Assembly (NCBI GenBank): GCA_011389735.1
Contig: JAABTS010000003.1
Location: 18,509-82,508, forward strand
Direction of reading: 5' to 3'
Source: Desulfobacteraceae bacterium
GTDB lineage: Bacteria > Desulfobacterota > Desulfobacteria > Desulfobacterales > JAABTS01
DNA length: 64,000 bases
The position numbers and the translations under genes are program-made. The notes under the pieces are model-generated. The model worked only from the letters and a program-made list of their open reading frames with translations. It ran no database searches and was not told the origin of the DNA. The first letter of the stretch is position 1; the number at the start of each line of letters is the position of its first letter. Positions 57,909-64,000 of the stretch are shown here, piece after piece.

Positions 57909-58685
57909 CTATTTCAAAGTCGATTTGCACGCCCCGATAAATTTTTCGGGATCATCCGGTGTGAACCGGATACATTTCATGATTCCGCTTTTTCGTTCAA
58001 TAACCACATGCTGATTTAAATCAGCGCCGTCAAACTTGAATGCAAACGCCTGTTTGATTCCTTTGCCACGGAATATGTCCAAAAAAGCCAGAGGCGGTCT
58101 GGATTCAATATCAACAATTTCTTTCGCCGGAATCGTGATGGTTTGAAATAGCAGCTTGCAATCCAGTTCAACGCGATCAGGATACACCCGGTATTCCTGC
58201 CAGAAATTTTTTCCCGACGGAGTGGAAACGTAGATCGGCGTATTGATATCTTGCTGATCCCCGCCGATGTTGCGGTTCGTTTCTTTGGATTCAGACGCCC
58301 CCGCCGACGCTTGCGTGTCCGGTTCCGCTGCCTGGGATTTCGAATGATCGCCTCCGGCCGCATATTTCCTTAGCTTTGGGAAATCGTTCAAAGCTCTGGC
58401 GAGATTGTAATCCCCGTCTTTGGCAAACAGACCATAGGCCTGGTCTATTGAAAGAACCGTGGCTTCATCGACCATTTTATACGCAAAACGATTCCCATGT
58501 TTCGTTTTGTTTACGAAATGACCGAGATCACACAGTTTCTCATTGGACATGCGTGTCAATAAAGCCGAAAAATCGCGCACCTGGAATGACTCACCGGAGT
58601 CCTCGGATATTTTTTCGGTGATTTCTTTCATTGTTAATTCGTTACCTTCCAGAAGCACCTTGATGACGAGCTTGCGTTTATCCAT
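57909..58685 (-). CDS. Hypothetical protein, winged-helix-like N-terminus
   Basis: Single long ORF: MDKRKLVIKVLLEGNELTMKEITEKISEDSGESFQVRDFSALLTRMSNEKLCDLG..; no family recognised for the C-terminus. Confidence 0.6.
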   Translation of the reverse strand: MDKRKLVIKVLLEGNELTMKEITEKISEDSGESFQVRDFSALLTRMSNEKLCDLGHFVNKTKHGNRFAYKMVDEATVLSIDQAYGLFAKDGDYNLARALNDFPKLRKYAAGGDHSKSQAAEPDTQASAGASESKETNRNIGGDQQDINTPIYVSTPSGKNFWQEYRVYPDRVELDCKLLFQTITIPAKEIVDIESRPPLAFLDIFRGKGIKQAFAFKFDGADLNQHVVIERKSGIMKCIRFTPDDPEKFIGACKSTLK

Positions 58686-58817
58686 TGGCTTTTTCCTCTT
58701 CAGACGTTTTTTGATTCCTGAAACCTGACCTTTTCCCTATCATACTACCTGAATTATTTATTTTGTCAAGGATTTATAGAGGTTATCTCAGGGCAAACGC
58801 ATCCTGACATTCTTCCC

Positions 58818-58870
58818 TAAAGGTTTTCAGATACTAAATTTCACAAGGCGGAAGTCCCAGGATTGTTGCA
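58818..58870. repeat. Half copy of family A
   Basis: aaaggttttcagatactaaatttcacaaggcggaagtcccagg. Confidence 0.65.
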
Positions 58871-58876
58871 TTTTTA

Positions 58877-58893
58877 GGGCTTGGTTCTAATTT
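58877..58893. repeat. Terminal fragment of element B or B'
   Basis: GGGCTTGGTTCTAATTT, identical to the B left end, cut off by element D1. Confidence 0.6.
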
Positions 58894-59024
58894 CAATACC
58901 CGTGAATGAATAACATTCAGCCGGTTTCAACCCCGTAGAACAGGCATCCTTGCCTGTTTAAAAAGCCTGTCAGCACCATTTTGATTTCGTCAAAAATATG
59001 AATTGTATTCATTCACGGGTATTG
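58894..59024. mobile_element. MITE-like element D (copy D1) with REP-like hairpin
   Basis: 19-bp perfect TIRs CAATACCCGTGAATGAATA / TATTCATTCACGGGTATTG; internal GTAG-AACAGGCA-TCCT-TGCCTGTT. Confidence 0.85.
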
Positions 59025-59034
59025 GACTTTGCTC

Positions 59035-59062
59035 TTGACAAAAAATGGTTTACGCATAAAAT
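59035..59062 (+). promoter_or_regulatory. Candidate sigma70-type promoter of the TA operon
   Basis: TTGACA (59035-59040), 16 bp, TAAAAT (59057-59062). Confidence 0.5.
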
Positions 59063-59070
59063 ATACGTAA
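59050..59070. promoter_or_regulatory. Candidate antitoxin operator palindrome
   Basis: TTACG-CATAAAATATA-CGTAA overlapping the proposed -10. Confidence 0.4.
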
Positions 59071-59092
59071 TAAAATATGAAGGAGTAATCTC

Positions 59093-59323
59093 ATGCAAAC
59101 GGTGACCGTCGGAGAAGTGCAAAAAAATTTCAGCGAAATCCTTAATCGCATAAGAGCGGGTGAGGAAATCATCATTACAAAACGAGGGGAATCCATTGCC
59201 AAACTTACGGCATTGGGACCTAAAATTGACATCGACTGGCCTGATTTTTATAATGAGGCGATTGAAACGAACGGCAAATCCGTGAGTAAAATTGTGGTGG
59301 AAAACAGGAAAGATCGATTTTAA
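59093..59323 (+). CDS. Phd/YefM-family antitoxin
   Basis: MQTVTVGEVQKNFSEILNRIRAGEEIIITKRGESIAKLTAL. Confidence 0.9.
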   Translation: MQTVTVGEVQKNFSEILNRIRAGEEIIITKRGESIAKLTALGPKIDIDWPDFYNEAIETNGKSVSKIVVENRKDRF

Positions 59324-59324
59324 A

Positions 59325-59759
59325 ATGGTGTACCTGGATACCAGTGTACTGGTGAAATTATATTTCAGGGAAGAATATTCCAGGGAAACAGAGACCTGGG
59401 TTAAAGCCAACAACCAGGCGATACCTTTGACTCGTTTTCATGAACTCGAATTTATGAATGCCGTGCAACTGAAGCAATTCAGGGGAGAAATTGGCGAAAA
59501 TGAGGCCGGTATTGTCATTTCGAAAATCGACGCCCATGAAAGGAGAGGCGTGTATTACCGTCCTCAAATGGAATGGCCGCATGTACTCAATCTTGCCGTG
59601 GGTTTATCAAAAAACTTTTCCAATAAGCACGGATCAAGATCATTGGATATTCTTCATGTAGCGTCAGCCCTGTGCTTGGAAGCCGATAGGTTTCTGACAC
59701 TGGATCGACGGCAAACCGAACTGGCGCGTTCCGCGGGGCTTGTACTTGAAAGCCTTTAA
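59325..59759 (+). CDS. PIN-domain (VapC-type) toxin
   Basis: MVYLDTSVLVKLYFREE..., HELEFMNAV, RSLDILHVASALCLEADRFLTLDRRQ; starts 1 bp after antitoxin stop. Confidence 0.9.
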   Translation: MVYLDTSVLVKLYFREEYSRETETWVKANNQAIPLTRFHELEFMNAVQLKQFRGEIGENEAGIVISKIDAHERRGVYYRPQMEWPHVLNLAVGLSKNFSNKHGSRSLDILHVASALCLEADRFLTLDRRQTELARSAGLVLESL

Positions 59760-59854
59760 AGCGTAAACACAAATGAGAAATGCTTAGCCGTAACCTTGCT
59801 CATGGCAAGACGGCCGGTGATTAAGATTAAGCGCTAGAAATCTGAATTTAACAT

Positions 59855-59986
59855 CAATACCCGTGAATGAATAACATTCAGCCGGTTTCAACCCGTAGAA
59901 CAGGCATCCTTGCCTGTTTAAACGGGCTGTCAGCGCCATTTTTAATTTTGTTCAAAAATATGAATTATATTCATTCACGGGTATTG
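59855..59986. mobile_element. MITE-like element D (copy D2), same orientation as D1
   Basis: Same 19-bp TIRs and GTAG hairpin; duplicated flank AATTTAACAT at 59845-59854 and 59987-59996. Confidence 0.9.
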
Positions 59987-60150
59987 AATTTAACATGATG
60001 CGATATTAATTGGCCGAAGCCATCGGCAATCCCGATTTTCTTGGCGGCGGGGGTAAAGGAATTCGTTCTTCTGTGCAACTGATCAGCTTCATCCCGGACC
60101 TTCTAAAAAAATCCCTTGTCATTTTAATCCGCCGTAAAAACGGAAAAACG

Positions 60151-60210
60151 CGATGGTGTATCCGTTTATTTCGTGGTTTTATTAAAATGGCCGATATTAG
60201 AACCAGGCCC
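60151..60210. repeat. Truncated B' end
   Basis: tccgtttatttcgtggttttattaaaatggccgatattagaaccaggccc, reverse complement of the B' left end. Confidence 0.65.
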
Positions 60211-60235
60211 GAAATTAATTATCTAAAACCTATAG
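60211..60235. repeat. Family A terminal fragment
   Basis: gaaattaattatctaaaacctatag. Confidence 0.45.
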
Positions 60236-60465
60236 CAACATCCGAAAAACAGCTCACGCCCGCCGTTGAAAAATATAGTTTTTTTTAAAGGCCGTGAAAA
60301 AAAAACCATATCCGTAAAGCCTTTATGAATGAGGGTTCAAAGAGATTCCCGGGATCAGGGGACAAAATCGGCGATTCTCCGTATTGAAATTATCGAAAAA
60401 CATTGCCATAATACAGGTTTTATAAGCTTTGACAAGAATCCGTATAATTTTAAGGAAAGATTTCT

Positions 60466-60864
60466 ATGACATTGATTGAATGGATAGTTTTTTTTGTGGG
60501 AACCGCTCTTCTAATGTCTCTGTTCACTGTCGTTATTCAGCAAGAAGAAGACAGGGCGCTGGTTTACCGCATTTTCCTGATCATATTTCTGTCCGTCTGG
60601 GCGGGAGTGGTGTGGCGCAAACCTCATGAACCGTCGATTCAATTCGCGGTCACATCCATGCTGACTCTTGTTTTTCTTGTCGGAGTTGCGTTTATTCCGA
60701 GAAGACCCCCGAAAGGGCGCCATGATACGTTGGATCTGTTGACTCAGCTTGAACAGGAAAGAAAGCTCGAATCCATATTCAAAAAACATTTTGATATATG
60801 GTACCGGGTTGCCCTGTGTCTTTTGCTCGCTGCTGTCGTCATTAGATATATCCAAATTTTTTAA
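60466..60864 (+). CDS. Small multi-TM hypothetical protein
   Basis: About four hydrophobic segments; adjacent to SH3 protein gene. Confidence 0.55.
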   Translation: MTLIEWIVFFVGTALLMSLFTVVIQQEEDRALVYRIFLIIFLSVWAGVVWRKPHEPSIQFAVTSMLTLVFLVGVAFIPRRPPKGRHDTLDLLTQLEQERKLESIFKKHFDIWYRVALCLLLAAVVIRYIQIF

Positions 60865-60878
60865 GGAGGAAGACGCCT

Positions 60879-61328
60879 ATGAAATTTCATCCAATGAGAG
60901 TATGTTTGGCGGCCGTCCTGGTGATTCTTCTAACTGCGGTATACGCTTTCGCCGACCGAACAATGTCGGTCAGGGCCGATATTGCGAATATTCGTTCCGG
61001 GCCGGGCACGAATTTTAAAATTCTATGGAAAGTTGAAAAAAACCACCCCATCCAGGTGCTTGAAAAGAAAGGCGCCTGGCGCCGTTTCGTTGATTTTGAG
61101 GGAGACCGCGCATGGATCTACAGCGGACTGCTAAGCCGAACCCCGGCGGTTATCGTAGAAAAGTCCGATTGCAATGTACGATCCGGCCCTGGATTGAAAA
61201 ATCCGGTGATATTCAAAGCGGAAAGAGGGGTTTCATTCAAAGCGCTGGATAAAAAAGGGGAGTGGATTCACATCGAACACGCCGACGGAGATCGAGGGTG
61301 GATACACCGGTCGCTGGTCTGGCCGTAA
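60879..61328 (+). CDS. Secreted protein with two bacterial SH3 domains
   Basis: Signal peptide; repeated (A/C)N(I/V)RSGPG...W..V...GWIH units. Confidence 0.88.
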   Translation: MKFHPMRVCLAAVLVILLTAVYAFADRTMSVRADIANIRSGPGTNFKILWKVEKNHPIQVLEKKGAWRRFVDFEGDRAWIYSGLLSRTPAVIVEKSDCNVRSGPGLKNPVIFKAERGVSFKALDKKGEWIHIEHADGDRGWIHRSLVWP

Positions 61329-61365
61329 GCGGCCGTATTTTTAACGTGTCAAACAAAAGGAGTTT

Positions 61366-63291
61366 ATGAAACGGCTTCTCGGAATTATTATAGCCCGGGC
61401 TATCATCGTTTTTTTGACGTCGTCGGCCGCCATTGTCTGGTTGCCCTCCTCGGCCGCCGCTCAGACATCCATACCGGAACACGGCGAAGTGTCTGTCGAT
61501 TTCGATCAAGTCGATATAAAAACGTTTATCCGGTATATAAGCGAAATCACCGGTGTCAGCTTTTTAATCGATAACAATGTGAGGGGGCGGGTCACGATCG
61601 TATCCCCCCAAAAAGTGACTCCGGCCGAAGCTTATGATGTCTTCCGCTCCGTTCTTGAAGTACACGGCTTTACAATTGTGAAGGCCGGGGCGGTGCAAAA
61701 AATCGTTCGATCTAGATCCGCCGCGGCCAAAGCTATCAAAACACGGTTGATAAAAGAGACCGGCGCCGCCGAGGATCAAGTGATCACACAAATCCTGCCG
61801 TTGAAATACGCTCAGGCCGCTCATATCCGAAGACTGTTTCGCCCTTTGATGTCCCGGAACAGCTTGCTTCTGAGCCACCAGCCCGCCAATATGCTGATTG
61901 CCGCGGGTGTGAAATCCAACCTCAACCGGCTGATTCGAATCCTGGAAGCGATAGATATCAAAGGCGTCAAAAATCGGGTAACTCCGGTGACGCTCGAACA
62001 CGCCGACGCAGGAAATCTTTCCAAAGCATTGCTTAAATTGTTCAGAAACCGGCGGGTTAGGCGCACCAAAGGAGCCCGCCGGGTCGTTTCCAACAGATTC
62101 ATCCCCGATGAACGGACGAACACCCTGATCATTGTCGCCGACGAAAACGATACGGAACGCGTCAAAGATCTGATCGGGCTTCTGGATGTCGAATTACCAC
62201 GAGGCAAGGGCAAAATCCATGTTTACTACCTTGAGCACGCCGACTCTGAGTCCCTGTCCGAAATACTCGAAAAACTGAAGACCTCGATCGGTAAAACCCC
62301 CTCCGGAAGAGGCCCGGGAACGGCGCCCATTCTGGGAAACGTGAAGGTAAAGCCCCATAAAGCGACGAACAGCCTGATCATTATGGCGGATAAGCATGAT
62401 TACATCACCCTGGAGCGAGTGATCCATAAGCTCGATATCCCCAGGAAAATGGTGTATATTGAATGTTTGATCATGGAGGTCGACCCCGGCATGGAATTGA
62501 TGGTGGGAGCTGAATGGATGGCGGCCGGAAAAGCGTCCCATCAGGATATCGACGGCGGATACGGGGGCGGCTTCAGCGGCGGCGGAAATCAGCCTTACGG
62601 CAATCTGAGGGACGCCGTCAGCCTGGACGGCGGCGGAAGCACACTCCCTCCCGGTTTTTCGCTCGGCGTGTTCGGCGAAAGCATCGAGATCAACGACGTA
62701 GCATTCCCTTCGATCGGCGCGGTGGTGATGAACTACAAACATAACAAGAACGTCAATATCCTGTCCACGCCTCAGATCATGGTAACGGACCATCAAGAGT
62801 CCCACGTATCGGTGGGCAAGAATGTTCCTTATATTACCAAATCCGGAAGCTCCACCGTGGAATCTTACAATACGTTCGAATATAAGGATGTGGGAGTCGA
62901 TCTGAAAGTGACTCCCCACATCGGGACGGACGACAAGGTGCGCCTGGAAATCGCCCAAAAAGTCGACAGGTTGGATGAACGGTCGAGCGCCGGAGAAAAC
63001 AGGCCGACAACCCTGAAAAGGACAGTTGAGACCACAGTCATCGTTGAAGACGAAAACACAGTCGTGGTTGGGGGCCTTATTGACGAGAGCCTTTCGGGCG
63101 CCGGTAAAGGAATTCCTTGTTTAGGGCGGATTCCCGCATTGGGCTTCCTGTTTTCAGCAATGAATCTTACAGTCAGTAGAACAAATCTGTATGTATTCCT
63201 CACGCCGCACGTCATTGACAGCCCTTTGGAAGCCAAAAACTTGACGGAACAAAAAACGATTGAAGAAACCGGCCCGCGAAACGGCGGCTAG
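61366..63291 (+). CDS. Orphan secretin, GspD paralogue
   Basis: Full-length similarity to the gspD at 39326-41320: NKNVNILSTPQIMVTDHQESHVSVGKNVPYITKSGSSTVESYNTFEYKDVGV. Confidence 0.93.
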   Translation: MKRLLGIIIARAIIVFLTSSAAIVWLPSSAAAQTSIPEHGEVSVDFDQVDIKTFIRYISEITGVSFLIDNNVRGRVTIVSPQKVTPAEAYDVFRSVLEVHGFTIVKAGAVQKIVRSRSAAAKAIKTRLIKETGAAEDQVITQILPLKYAQAAHIRRLFRPLMSRNSLLLSHQPANMLIAAGVKSNLNRLIRILEAIDIKGVKNRVTPVTLEHADAGNLSKALLKLFRNRRVRRTKGARRVVSNRFIPDERTNTLIIVADENDTERVKDLIGLLDVELPRGKGKIHVYYLEHADSESLSEILEKLKTSIGKTPSGRGPGTAPILGNVKVKPHKATNSLIIMADKHDYITLERVIHKLDIPRKMVYIECLIMEVDPGMELMVGAEWMAAGKASHQDIDGGYGGGFSGGGNQPYGNLRDAVSLDGGGSTLPPGFSLGVFGESIEINDVAFPSIGAVVMNYKHNKNVNILSTPQIMVTDHQESHVSVGKNVPYITKSGSSTVESYNTFEYKDVGVDLKVTPHIGTDDKVRLEIAQKVDRLDERSSAGENRPTTLKRTVETTVIVEDENTVVVGGLIDESLSGAGKGIPCLGRIPALGFLFSAMNLTVSRTNLYVFLTPHVIDSPLEAKNLTEQKTIEETGPRNGG

Positions 63292-63647
63292 GTTCCAGCG
63301 AGTCGTTTTGCTTTTTCCGCCGCTTTTTCCCGAATTTCCGGAGTTGGATCGTTTTGGGCGATCTGAGCCAGAAAGGCGGGATCGTCGGCTTTCTCGATCG
63401 CTTCCCTGCGGATTTCGAGAATGCTTTTCCCTTCGTCTTTTAGTTTGCCTTTTTTGATCAGCAGCAAATATCTCAGCCCCGTTAAGAAAAGTATGACCGC
63501 CGTCGCCGTCAGGATATGCCTGCCCGGCGGGTCGGACTGAAAGAATTGTAAATCCAGCATGGGGGTCAGAAAATAGAAAAGGCCCGCCAATGTGACATAT
63601 CCCGACACAATGTAAGGCGTGATCAAATTTTCGGGGGTTTGATTCAT
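63288..63647 (-). CDS. Small membrane protein with C-terminal HEAT-like repeat
   Basis: Two hydrophobic segments; AIEKADDPAFLAQIAQNDPTPEIREKAAEKA. Confidence 0.55.
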   Translation of the reverse strand: MNQTPENLITPYIVSGYVTLAGLFYFLTPMLDLQFFQSDPPGRHILTATAVILFLTGLRYLLLIKKGKLKDEGKSILEIRREAIEKADDPAFLAQIAQNDPTPEIREKAAEKAKRLAGT

Positions 63648-63689
63648 AATTACCAGCCCTCCTGTTCAATGCTCATTGCTTATTTGTAT

Positions 63690-63770
63690 TATAGCCTTCC
63701 GGAAATAAATTTTCACTGCGTTGTCGGCCCGGGTTATATGAACAGTATTATCCTTGGCCCGCCGTCGTTT
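63690..63770. repeat. Family A repeat, right arm degraded
   Basis: tatagccttccggaaataaattttcactgcgttgtcggcccgggttatatgaacagtattatccttggcccgccg. Confidence 0.7.
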
Positions 63771-64000
63771 ATACATGCTCAAAACCCTTCATCTACTTAT
63801 GGAATTTACATTGGCCGTTTTAAAATGTCAATGATGAAATCCATACAGGGAATACTGCTCATAATACGGCGCCCTGTGAACGGTTACGGATATACGAACA
63901 TTGTTATCCAGGGCCCGCCGCCTTGTAATCCGGTCACTATGATTATGTTCAGAAACCAGCCGCCGGGATTTGCAAACGGGTAATTACCATATTCGGAAAA

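Noticed and set aside
58894-59986. Treating D1-TA-D2 as a proven composite transposon
   Set aside because: Outer flanks (gttctaattt vs aatttaacat) are not a duplication, and D2 has its own target duplication, so independent insertions explain the data; kept only as a hypothesis.
58877-60210. A single intact B' element with the TA module as cargo
   Set aside because: The two B-type ends are flanked by non-matching 8-mers and the left fragment is too short (17 bp) to assign to B versus B'.

Overview
Chromosomal window with protein families typical of a sulfate-reducing or related 'deltaproteobacterial' (Desulfobacterota-like) genome; the taxonomic placement is inferred from gene content only. 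About 50 CDSs are supportable: guaB (partial), dnaE, manC-like, a dapF-like gene, trxA-trxB-bamD, a FtsX/LolD-type ABC exporter, mlaC-mlaA, cbiB plus a CbiR-like TIM barrel, a cytochrome c / DUF3373-like porin / Tat-nitroreductase cluster, tpx, an archaeal/eukaryal-type proS, relA/spoT, rpmB, a PrmA-like methyltransferase, a transmembrane coiled-coil protein paired with an Hsp70, a complete type II secretion operon in permuted order (FGHIJKLMN-CDE), a REC-GAF-HD-GYP regulator, a complete oleABCD olefin operon, a Phd/VapC-type TA module, and an orphan second secretin. The strongest non-coding signal is a dense layer of non-autonomous repeats with no transposase in the window. These are: (A) a ~105-bp palindromic element in about 20 intact or degraded copies; (B) a ~170-bp TIR element (GGGCTTGGTTCTAA...TTAGAACCAAGCCC) with three full copies, each flanked by a perfect 8-bp target-site duplication and one of them nested inside an A copy; (B') a relative with the same ends and a different core; (D) a ~131-bp element with 19-bp perfect TIRs and a GTAG-hairpin REP-like core, flanking the TA module on both sides; (E) an inverted-repeat-bounded hexamer (ATCGGN) element; (C) a TAA-GGGA..TCCC-TAA element abutting stop codons. 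The main protein-level oddities are a DapF-like protein with both catalytic cysteines replaced by serine, and a candidate membrane-spanning GrpE-like partner encoded next to an Hsp70.
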